Assembly (NCBI GenBank): GCA_050018415.1
Contig: JBEKAB010000004.1
Span: 62,001 to 126,000, forward strand
Direction of reading: 5' to 3'
DNA length: 64,000 nucleotides
Source: UBA1161 sp002311745
GTDB lineage: Bacteria > Planctomycetota > Phycisphaerae > Tepidisphaerales > Tepidisphaeraceae
Below the pieces are notes generated by a model. That model did no database searches and was not told the DNA's origin. It worked only from the letters and a program-made list of their open reading frames with translations. Positions 32,932 to 43,100 of this stretch are shown here, in pieces. How positions within the stretch are numbered: position 1 is the stretch's first letter; each line of letters starts with the position of its first letter. The position numbers and the translations under genes are program-made.

Positions 32932-34305
32932 ATGAGCCAAGGCAGGGATTCAAACGGCACGGCGATTTCCAGGCGCGAGGCGATTCGCCTCGGCTTGGTC
33001 GGCGGGGCGGCGCTGCTATTTGCCGATCATCTGGGCATTGCGGCCCTGGTCCCGACCACGCAAGGGACTTTAAGCGGCTCGCGGCCCGCGGCCAAAGGCA
33101 AAGCCAAGGCGGTGATCCAGATTTGGATGTGGGGCGGGCCTGCCCATCTGGACACGTTCGATCCCAAGCCGGAGGCGGGATACGACTACTGCGGTCCGCT
33201 GGACAAGCCGATCGCCACCAACGTCGCGGGGATTCGCATTTGCCAGTTGCTGCCTCTGCTGGCTCAGCAGGCGGACAAATACTCCATCATCCGCAGCATG
33301 ACCCACGGGGTGAACGCGCACGAGACGGCCTCGTACATCGTGCAGACGGGCCGGATGCCGGGCGACAGATTGGTTTATCCCGGCGTTGGCGCGGTGGTGT
33401 CGCTGTTGAAGGGGTACGACGCCGGCTATCAGGGGCTGATTCCCCCCTACATCGTGCTGACGGAGCTGCAGGGGCGGTTTTCCGAAGTGGGCTTCTTGAA
33501 CACGCGTTACCAACCGTTCGCCACCGGCGGCAACCCGGCGCTGAAACGATTCGCCGTGGAAGGCGTGGTGGTGGAAGGAATCTCGGACCAGCGGCAACAG
33601 GACCGCCGCGAATTGCTCCACAAGCTCGACACGCTGGGGCGGGCGATGCCGGACGATCCCCTGCTGACGGCGTTCGATCAATGCGAGAAGCAGGCGTATG
33701 AGCTGATCCTCGGCGACGCCGGCAAGGTCTTCGATCTCTCGCAGGAGAAGGACGCGTTGCGCGACCGCTACGGCCGCAACACCTTCGGACAGTCGTGCCT
33801 CGTGGCCCGGCGGCTGGTGGAGCGCGGCGTACCCTACGTCACCATCAACTACAAAGGCTGGGACACCCACAAACAGCATTTCCAGGCGATGCGCCGGCAA
33901 TTGCCCGAGATGGACAAGGGCATGTCCACGCTGTTGCAGGATTTGTCCGATCGCGGGCTGTTGGGCAGCACCATCATCTGGTGGAGCGGCGAATTCGGAA
34001 GAACCCCCAAGATTCAGTGGGAACCGCCGTGGAACGGCGGGCGCGGGCATTGGGGCCAGGCTTTTTCCGCCGTCGTCGCCGGCGGTGGATTCAAAGGCGG
34101 ACGCGTCGTCGGCGCTACGGACGCAAGGGGCGAAGAGGTGACGACCCGCCCGGTTTACCCGTGTGATCTCATCGCCAGCATGTATGAATTGTTGGGGATC
34201 GACACCAACGCGAAGCTGCCGCATCCGCTGGGCCTGGATGCCCGCGTGACGCCGTCGCCCGCCGATGGCGTGAAGATGGGCGGGCGGCTCAAGGAAATCA
34301 TGTGA
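32932..34305 (+). CDS. DUF1501 protein, Tat-exported
   Basis: The 457-residue protein has a twin-arginine signal (SRREAIRLGLVGGAALLF). DUF1501 blocks resemble the alkaline phosphatase/sulfatase fold: IWMWGGPAHLDTFDPKPEA, SIIRSMTHGVNAHETASYI, WDTHKQHFQAMRRQLPEMD, IIWWSGEFGRTPKI and GRGHWGQAFSAVVAGGGFKGG. GGAGAG precedes the ATG, 12 bp after the DUF1549/1553 stop, so the two are one operon. The family is considered a divergent hydrolase that may act on sulfated or phosphorylated glycans; the metal site is partly visible (D, H, H), but no substrate can be assigned. Confidence 0.9.
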   Translation: MSQGRDSNGTAISRREAIRLGLVGGAALLFADHLGIAALVPTTQGTLSGSRPAAKGKAKAVIQIWMWGGPAHLDTFDPKPEAGYDYCGPLDKPIATNVAGIRICQLLPLLAQQADKYSIIRSMTHGVNAHETASYIVQTGRMPGDRLVYPGVGAVVSLLKGYDAGYQGLIPPYIVLTELQGRFSEVGFLNTRYQPFATGGNPALKRFAVEGVVVEGISDQRQQDRRELLHKLDTLGRAMPDDPLLTAFDQCEKQAYELILGDAGKVFDLSQEKDALRDRYGRNTFGQSCLVARRLVERGVPYVTINYKGWDTHKQHFQAMRRQLPEMDKGMSTLLQDLSDRGLLGSTIIWWSGEFGRTPKIQWEPPWNGGRGHWGQAFSAVVAGGGFKGGRVVGATDARGEEVTTRPVYPCDLIASMYELLGIDTNAKLPHPLGLDARVTPSPADGVKMGGRLKEIM

Positions 34306-34321
34306 ACGCTTCGGGCGATTT

Positions 34322-36634
34322 ATGAAGCGGTTTGGAATCCATGCGATGGTGCTCTTGGCGGCGTTGCTCGCGGCGTGTCGGGCCGCGCAAGCCCAGCAGC
34401 AGGCCCAGAAGGACCCGCATATCGGTTACGTCTATCCCGCCGGTGGCCAGCAGGGGACGACGTTTGCGGTTACCGTCGGCGGAGAATTCCTCGAGGGCGC
34501 CGATGCCGTCCAGATTTCCGGCCAAGGCGTCACGGCCGAGGTGATCGAGTACGTTAAACCCTTGACGCCGCAGCAGGCCACGCAATTGAGAGACCAACTC
34601 AAGGAACTGCTGGAGCGCAGGCGCAGCGCATTCGGCGGCGGTTTGCCGGACGGCTCGCGGCCTTCCACCCGGCCGGCCACTCGCGCCGTCTGGACGGCCG
34701 ACGACGAAAAATTGTTCTCCGAAATCAGGCAGAAGCTCGCCACGTTCGTCAGAAGGCCAAGCAGTCCGGCGATCGCGGAGACCGTCGTGGTGGAGGTCAC
34801 CTTGGCCGCCGACGCGGCGCCGGGCCAGCGCGAGTTGAGACTGAAAACCCCGGCCGGCTTGACCAATCCGCTCATCTTCTGCATCGGGCAATTGCCGGAG
34901 TTTTCCCAGAAGCCGACCCACGAAACGACGGCCCGCGAAGAGCGGGAGGGCACGCAGACCCAGGAAAGAGAAATGAGCATCACGCTGCCGGCCATCGTGA
35001 ACGGCCAGATCATGCCCGGCAGTGTCGATCACTACCATTTCGAGGCGAGGCAAGGCCATCACTTGGTTATCGCCGCCAGCGCACGGGCGCTGATCCCGTA
35101 CTTGGCGGATGCCGTGCCCGGCTGGTTCGAGGCCGCCGTCTCGCTTCACGATGCCAAAGGAAACGAATTGGCTTACGACGACCACTTCCGCTTCGACCCC
35201 GATCCGGTTCTCTATTTCGAGGTGCCGCAAGACGGCCAGTACACGATCGACATCAAGGACGCCCTTTACCGCGGGCGGCAGGATTTCGTTTATCGCATCG
35301 AAATCGGCGAGCTGCCGTTTATCACCGGCATCTTTCCGCTCGGCGGCAAGGCCGGCGCTCTAACCACCGTCACGCTGAGCGGCTGGAATCTTCCCGCCGG
35401 ACAGCTCACCCAGGACGTCACGAACAAAGCCGCCGGAGTTGTTCCCGTCGTTGCCAGCCAGGGCGGGGTGCTTTCCAACGCCAAGCCGTTTATGACGGAT
35501 ACGCTGCCCGAATGCGTGGAGGCCAAACCGAGCGATCGGCCGGACGCGGCCCAATTTGTCCGCCTTCCCATCATCATCAACGGCCGGATCGAGCACCCGG
35601 GCGACTGGCACGTGTTCCGCTTCGAAGGCCGCGCCGGCCAGCATCTCGTCGCCGAGGTGTACGCGCGGCGGCTCGGTTCTCCATTGGATTCCGTGCTCAA
35701 GCTGACCAACGCCCAGGGGAAACAAATCGCGTTCAACGACGATTACGAGGACAAGGGCGCGGGGCTGGTCACGCACCAGGCGGATTCCTGGCTCTCCGTC
35801 ACGTTGCCGGCCGAGGGAGCGTACTACATCCACCTGGGCGACGCTCAGGACAAGGGCGGCCCGGAGTACGCCTATCGCCTGCGCATCAGCGATCCGCGAC
35901 CGGATTTCGAGCTGCGCGCTTTCCCATCGAACATCAACGTGCGGCCCGGCGGGACCGTGGCGTTTGCCGTGTGCGCCATCCGCCGCGACGGTTTTTCCGG
36001 CGAAATCGACTTGGCGCTGAAGGATGCGCCGCCGGGGTTTACGCTGGCCGGCGCCGCAGTCCCGGCCAATCAAGACGAGGTCCGCCTGACGCTGACCGCG
36101 CCGCCGACGTTCCAAGACCAAACGATCGATCTGCACGTGGAAGGCCGAGCGATCATTTACAACAAGCAAGTGGTGCACGAAGCCGTACCCGCTGAAGAGA
36201 TGATGCAGGCGTTCGCCTACAAGCATCTGGTTCCCGCGGATGAGTTGGCGGTGAGCGTGGTGGGACGCGCGATAAACAGGAATTCCATGCAATTCATGGA
36301 TGCGACCCCGGTAAGAATCCCCGCCGGCGGCGTGGCACGCCTCTATTTTGCCGTGCCGCGCAGCCGCTTCATGGGGCAAGCGCAGGTCCAGCTCGAACTG
36401 AGCGATCCACCCGATGGGATCAGCGTGCGCGAGGTATCGCCCGCCAACGGCGGCGTGGAGCTGGTGCTGCAATGCGACGCCGAGAAGATCAAGCCCGGCC
36501 TGGCGGGAAACCTGATCGTGGATGCCTTCGTGGAAAGAACAGTGCCTTCGCCCAAGGACAAGACCACTACAACTACGCGTCGCGTGCCTCTCGGTACGCT
36601 TCCGGCAATTCCCTTCCAAATCGTGTCTCGCTAA
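34322..36634 (+). CDS. Exported PPC-domain protein of the DUF1501 cluster
   Basis: The 770-residue protein has a signal peptide (about 1-24, LLAALLAACRAAQA). Two beta-sandwich regions follow (about 225-330 and 410-520) with pre-peptidase C-terminal features: GRIEHPGDWHVFRFEGRAGQHLVAEVYARRLGSPLDSVLKL and DSWLSVTLPAEGAYYIHLGD. Ig/IPT-like parts with GYVYPAGGQQGTTFAVTVGG lie near the N-terminus. The gene starts 16 bp after DUF1501 and completes the common planctomycete trio. It is likely a periplasmic or surface binding partner of the DUF1549/1553 and DUF1501 proteins. No protease catalytic residues are present. Confidence 0.85.
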   Translation: MKRFGIHAMVLLAALLAACRAAQAQQQAQKDPHIGYVYPAGGQQGTTFAVTVGGEFLEGADAVQISGQGVTAEVIEYVKPLTPQQATQLRDQLKELLERRRSAFGGGLPDGSRPSTRPATRAVWTADDEKLFSEIRQKLATFVRRPSSPAIAETVVVEVTLAADAAPGQRELRLKTPAGLTNPLIFCIGQLPEFSQKPTHETTAREEREGTQTQEREMSITLPAIVNGQIMPGSVDHYHFEARQGHHLVIAASARALIPYLADAVPGWFEAAVSLHDAKGNELAYDDHFRFDPDPVLYFEVPQDGQYTIDIKDALYRGRQDFVYRIEIGELPFITGIFPLGGKAGALTTVTLSGWNLPAGQLTQDVTNKAAGVVPVVASQGGVLSNAKPFMTDTLPECVEAKPSDRPDAAQFVRLPIIINGRIEHPGDWHVFRFEGRAGQHLVAEVYARRLGSPLDSVLKLTNAQGKQIAFNDDYEDKGAGLVTHQADSWLSVTLPAEGAYYIHLGDAQDKGGPEYAYRLRISDPRPDFELRAFPSNINVRPGGTVAFAVCAIRRDGFSGEIDLALKDAPPGFTLAGAAVPANQDEVRLTLTAPPTFQDQTIDLHVEGRAIIYNKQVVHEAVPAEEMMQAFAYKHLVPADELAVSVVGRAINRNSMQFMDATPVRIPAGGVARLYFAVPRSRFMGQAQVQLELSDPPDGISVREVSPANGGVELVLQCDAEKIKPGLAGNLIVDAFVERTVPSPKDKTTTTTRRVPLGTLPAIPFQIVSR

Positions 36635-37117
36635 GCCGGGAAACCCAATCTCACCGCCCAGGACGCAGAGATCACGGCGCGGGGTCTAATCACAAACCGC
36701 AAAAGCGTATTCTTATCAATAAAGTGATATTCCACCATGATTTAAATATGTCCATTTTTCTGTTGAATTCTGGCAAGAGCACAGATAGCTTACCCCAAAA
36801 CGCCGTGCCATACGGTGTGCTCAAATGGGCCGCTATTTGGGCAGGGCAACCCTGTCCAAGGTCTTTGGCTCATTTGTCGAGCGGGAGGGCGGGATGTTGC
36901 GGCCGACCCGGCGCAAGAGTTTTCTTTTGCCATAGCGGGGCCTAACCGGCGGCCATCCACATGCTGCGCTTGCGGTGCGCCACTTTGCCAAGGATGCGGC
37001 ATTATTGCAGCTGTACCTCTCGGCCGGTCGGGCGTCGTTGTACATATAGACTGGGCGGGGGTGCGAGCGGTGGAGTGAGCCAGGCTTGGTCGTGCCTGGC
37101 GGGAAGGGAAAAGTGCC
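36635..37117. other. 483-bp gap with hairpins ahead of the sedolisin gene
   Basis: No gene is seen. It holds an A/T-rich section (36710-36770) suitable for a promoter. An 8-bp hairpin (36839-36857, loop CAA) has no T-tail. A 7-bp GCCAGGC/GCCTGGC hairpin (37079-37100) ends 17 bp before the ATG and could affect translation of the large exported protein. Confidence 0.45.
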
Positions 37118-40100
37118 ATGAGATTTGGGAGAAAGAACCGAAGGGCCAAGAAAATCCAAACGTCCGTGTGGGTGGCCAAGCCCCGGTGGCGTTCCTCGAT
37201 GGAGCATCTGGAGAGCCGCCTTTTGCTGAGCACATGCGCGACCCCCACCGTCATCGACCTGGGTGCGGTCGTCCAGGCCGACGCATCTTCCCTCACGGCG
37301 CCGTTTACTCCCAGTGAGATTCGCCAGGCCTATGGTGTGAACGAAATCTCTTTTAACGGAACCGCCGGCGACGGAAGCGGACAAACCATTGCCATCGTCG
37401 ACGCCTATAACGATCCGAACATCATCTCCGACGCCAACACTTTCAGCGCCAACTATGGCTTGCCGCAGTTCAACGCCAGCGGGGGACCGACGTTGCAGGT
37501 CCTCAACCAGTTCGGCGGAGCCACGCTTCCGAGCAACGCCTCGCCGGGCACCTGGGACGTGGAGGAATCTCTGGATGTGGAATGGGCCCACGCCATGGCG
37601 CCCAACGCCAACATCATCCTCTTTGAGGCCAACAGCAACGGCACTAACAGCCTGTACCGCGCGGTGACGACGGCCGCCGGCTATTCGGGCGTTTCCGTCG
37701 TCTCGATGAGTTGGCACAGCAATAATGCGGAGTTTTCCGGTGAAACGAGTCTGGACTCGACTTTCACGACTCCTTCCGGACATCAAGGGGTCACATTCCT
37801 GGCCTCTTCCGGCGATGTGGGGGGCTTGGCGATTTATCCCTCGGTGTCTCCCAATGTCATCGCCGTCGGCGGCACCAGCCTGACACTCAACGGCGACGGC
37901 AGCTACGGCTCGGAAAGCGCCTGGTCCGACGGCGGGGGCGGCATCAGCAAATACGAGTCTCAACCCAGCTATCAGAACGGCAAGGTCAATGGCGACAGCT
38001 CCACCAACCGGACTGTCCCTGATGTCTCGATGGTGGCGGATCCCAACACCGGAGTGTTCCTGCTGGACACCTTTTACAGCAGCCAGTACCAGCAGGCCGG
38101 CGGTACGAGCCTCTCCGCCCCGCTGTGGGCGGGGCTCATCGCCGTCGCCGACCAGGGTCTTGCCCTCAAGGGCATTTCCTCCCTTAACGGCGCGACCCAA
38201 ACCCTGCCGGACCTGTATAGCCTGCCCAGTACCGACTTCCACGACATCACCACCGGCAGCAATGGAAATCCGGCCACCGTCGGCTACGACATGGCCACCG
38301 GCCTGGGCTCGCCCATTGCCAACTTGCTGGTTCCGGCTCTGGCGGGATACTCCACCGCTTCTACCGCCTCGGAACTGGTCTTCACGCAGGAGCCGGGCAG
38401 TGTGACGGCGGGCAACGCCATCAACCCCTCGGTCGTCGTCAAGATCGAGGACCAAAACGGCAACGTGCTGAGCGGTGATAGCTCCAACGTGACGCTGACG
38501 GTGAACAGCGGCCCCGGCTCGCTCGACGGCACCACGGTCACGGTGCAAGCGCAAAACGGCGTGGCGACCTTCAGCAACCTGACCCTGGACGCGGCGGGCG
38601 GTTACACGCTGAAGGCATCGGACACGAGCGATGGTCTGAGCAACTTCGTCTCCAACAGCTTCACCGTTTCCCCCGCGGCGGCGACGCAGTTGGTGTTCAG
38701 CACTCAACCGATCAACGGCGTAGCGGGCGTGGCGATTTCGTCGGTGGTGCTGAGCATTGAGGACCAGTTCGGGAACGTGGAAAGCGGAGACGGTTCGAGC
38801 GTATCGATTGCCGCCAGCGGACCCGGTGCGTTGACGGGAACGTCGACCACAAGCGTCACCGCGGTCAAGGGCGTGGCCACCTTCAGCAATCTGACCCTGG
38901 ACACGGCGGGTAGTTACACGCTGAAGGCATCGGACACGGCGGACAGCCTGACCAGTGCGGCGTCCAACAGCTTCACCATTTCCCCCGCGGCGGCGTCGCA
39001 GTTGGTGTTCAGCACTCAACCGATCAACGGCACGGCGGGCGTGGCGCTTTCGTCGGTGGTGCTGAGCATTGAGGACCAGTTCGGCAACGTAGAGAGCGGA
39101 GACGGTTCGAGCGTATCGATCGCCGCCAGCGGACCGGGAGCGTTGACGGGAACGTCGACCACGAGCGTCACCGCGGTCAAAGGCGTGGCCACCTTCAGCA
39201 ACCTGACCCTGGACACGGCGGGCGGTTACACGTTGAAGGCGTCGGACACGAGCGATGGTCTGAGCAACTTCGCTTCCAACAGCTTTACCGTCTCGTCCGC
39301 GGCAGCCTCAAAAATGGTTTTCACGACCCAGCCGATCAACGGCACGGCGGGCGCGGCGCTTTCGTCGGTGGTGCTGAGCATTGAGGACCAGTTCGGGAAC
39401 GTGGAGAGCGGAGACGGTTCGAGCGTATCGATCGCCGCCAGCGGACCCGGAGCGTTGACGGGAACGTCGACCACGAGCGTCACCGCGGTCAAGGGCGTGG
39501 CCACCTTCAGCAATCTGACCCTGGACACGGCGGGTAGTTACACGCTGAAGGCATCAGACACGACGGACAGCCTGACCAGTGCGGCGTCCAACAGCTTCAC
39601 CATTTCCCCCGCGGCGGCGACGCAGTTGGTGTTCAGCACTCAACCGATCGGCGGCACGGCGGGCGTGGCGATTTCGTCGGTGGTTCTGAGCATTGAGGAC
39701 CAATTCGGCAACGTGGAGAGCGGAGACAGTTCGAGCGTATCGGTGGCCGCCAGCGGACCCGCAGCGTTGACGGGAACGTCGACCACGAGCGTCCACGCGG
39801 TCAAAGGCGTGGTGACCTTCAGCAATCTGACTCTGGACGCGGCGGGCGGTTATACGCTGAAGGCGTCGGACACGACGGACAACCTCACCAGTGCGGCATC
39901 GAACAGCTTCACCATTTCCCCCGCGGCGGCGTCACAAATAGTTTTGACGACCCAGCCGATCAACGGCACGGCGGGCATGGCGCTCTCGTCGGTGGTTCTG
40001 AGCATTGAGGACCAGTTCGGCAACGTGGAGAGCGGAGACGGTTCGAGCGTCTCGATCGCCGCCAGCGGACCCGGAGCGTTGACGGGAACGTCGACCACGA

Positions 40101-43100
40101 GCGTCACCGCGGTCAAGGGCGTGGCCACCTTCAGCAATCTGACCCTGGACACGGCGGGCGGTTACACGCTGAAGGCATCGGACACGACGGACAGCCTCAC
40201 CAGTGCGGCATCGAACAGCTTCACCATTTCCCCGGCGACGGCGACGCAGTTGGTGTTCAGCACTCAACCGAGCGACGGCATAGCCGGTGTGGCGCTTTCG
40301 CCGGTGGTGCTAAGCATTGAGGACCAGTTCGGGAACGTGGAGAGCGGAGACGGTTCGAGCGTATCGATTTCCGCCAGCGGCCCCGGAGCGTTGACGGGAA
40401 CGTCGACCACGAGCGTCACCGCGGTCAAGGGCGTGGCTACCTTCAGCAACCTGACTCTGGACACGGCGGGCGGTTACACGCTGCAGGCATCGGACGCGAC
40501 GGACGGCCTCACCAGCGCGGCATCGAGCAGCTTTACCATTGCCGCCGCGTCCTCCGACAAGCTCGTCTTCACGCAGGAGCCGGGGAGTGTGGCGGCGGGC
40601 AACGCCATCACCCCCTCGGTCGTGGTCAAGATCGAGGACCAAAACGGCAACGTGCTGAGCGGCGATGACTCCAACGTGACGCTGACGGTGAACAGCGGCC
40701 CCGGCTCGCTCACCGGCACCACGGTCACGGTGCAAGCGCAAAGCGGCGTGGCCGCTTTCAGCAACCTGACCCTGGACACGGCGGGCGGTTACACGCTGAA
40801 GGCCTCGGACACGAGCGATGGTCTGAGCGGCTTCGTGTCCAACAGCTTTACCGTCTCCCCCGCAGCAGCGACGCAATTGGTGTTCAGCACTCAGCCGAGC
40901 GACGGGACGGCGGGCGTAGCGATTTCGTCGGTGGTACTGAGCATTGAGGACCAGTTCGGGAACGTGGAAAGCGGAGACGGTTCGAGCGTCTCGATCGCCG
41001 CCAGCGGACCCGGAGCGTTGACGGGAACGTCGACCACGAGTGTCACCGCGGTCAAGGGCGTGGCGACGTTCAGCAACCTGACCCTGGACACGGCGGGCGG
41101 TTACACGCTGAAGGCATCGGACACGACGGACAGCCTCACCAGTGCGGCGTCCAACAGCTTCACCATTTCTTCCGCGGCGGCGACGCAGTTGGTGTTCAGC
41201 ACTCAACCGAGCGACGGCACGGCGGGCGTGGCGCTTTCGCCGGTGGTCCTGAGCATTGAGGACCAATTCGGGAACGTGGAGAGCGGAGACGGTTCGAGCG
41301 TATCGATTTCCGCCAGCGGCCCCGGAGCGTTGACGGGAACGTCGACCACGAGCGTCACCGCGGTCAAGGGCGTGGCCACCTTCAGCAACCTGACACTGGA
41401 CACGGCGGGCGGTTACACACTGCAGGCATCGGACACGACGGACGGCCTCACCAGCGCGGCATCGAGCAGCTTTACCATTGCCGCCGCGTCCTCCGACAAG
41501 CTCGTCTTCACGCAGGAGCCGGGGAGTGTGGCGGCGGGCAACGCCATCACCCCCTCGGTCGTGGTCAAGATCGAGGACCAAAACGGCAACGTGCTGAGCG
41601 GCGATGACTCCAACGTGACGCTGACGGTGAACAGCGGCCCCGGCTCGCTCACCGGCACCACGGTCACGGTGCAAGCGCAAAGCGGCGTGGCCGCTTTCAG
41701 CAACCTGACCCTGGACACGGCGGGCGGTTACACGCTGAAGGCCTCGGACACGAGCGATGGTCTGAGCGGCTTCGTGTCCAACAGCTTTACCGTCTCCCCC
41801 GCAGCAGCGACGCAATTGGTGTTCAGCACTCAGCCGAGCGACGGGACGGCGGGCGTAGCGATTTCGTCGGTGGTGCTGAGCATTGAGGACCAGTTCGGGA
41901 ACGTGGAAAGCGGAGACGGTTCGAGCGTATCGATCGCGGCCAGTGGCCCCGCATCGTTGAGCACGAGCGCCAACGCGGTTAAGGGCGTGGCCACCTTCAG
42001 CAACCTGACCCTGGATACGGCGGGCGGTTACACGCTGACGGCGTCAGACACGGCGGACAGCCTCACCAGTGCGGCGTCCAACAGCTTCACCATTTCCCCT
42101 GCGGCGGCGACGCAATTGGTGTTCACGACTCAACCGACCGACGGCACGGCGGGCGTGGCGCTTTCGTCGGTGGTGCTGAGCATTGAGGACCAGTTCGGGA
42201 ACATGGAAAGCGGAGACGGTTCGAGCGTCTCGATCGTCGCCAGCGGACCCGGAGCGTTGACGGGAACGTCGACCACGAGCGTCACCGCGGTCAAGGGCGT
42301 GGCCACCTTCGGCAATCTGACCCTGGACACGGCGGGCGGTTACACACTGCAGGCATCAGACACGACGGACAGCCTGACCAGTGCGGCATCGAACAGCTTC
42401 ACCATTTCCCCGGCGGCGGCGACGCAGTTGGTGTTCAGCACTGAGCCAATCGACGGCATCGCGAGCACGCCGCTGGCGCCGGTGGTGTTGAGCATTGAGG
42501 ATCAATTCGGCAACGTGGAGAGCGGGGACAGCTCCGCTGTGGCGTTGAGCATTGCCAGCGGACCATTCAACGGCGTGTTTACAGACACATCGACCACGAG
42601 CGTCAACGCCATCGAGGGCGTGGCCACCTTCAGCAACCTGACCCTGGACACCGTGGGCAACTACGCCCTGGCGGCGGCGGACGCCACCGACAGTTTAAGC
42701 AGCGCGACATCCAATCGGTTCTCCATCACCGCCCCGACAGCCACGGTCTCGGGGCAACTGGTGTTCGTCCAGCAGCCGACCAACGTGATCGCCGGCAGCA
42801 CGATCAATCCGGCGGTGATGGTGCAAATTGAGGATGGTCAGGGCAACGTCCTGACCGCGGACAACTCGCAAGTGACCATCGCCATCGCCACGGGTCCGGC
42901 GGGTGCGGTGTTGGGCGGCACGGTGACGGTGCAAGCGCAAAACGGCGTGGCGACGTTTACCGACCTGTCGCTGACGCAATCCGGCAGTTACACGTTTACG
43001 GCTTCGGATGCGACCGACGGATTTGTCAGCGCGGCATCCAGCAGTATCACCGTCACGCCGGCTGCGGCCACGCAGTTGGCCTTCCTCCAGCAGCCCACCA

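Noticed and set aside
36839..37100. Hairpins before the sedolisin gene as intrinsic terminators
   Set aside because: Neither is followed by a T-tract; at most they are leader structures.
36833..41815. Minus-strand frames opposite the sedolisin gene, repeated every 312 bp
   Set aside because: They are the antisense of the Ig repeats; their regular spacing simply follows the DNA repeat.
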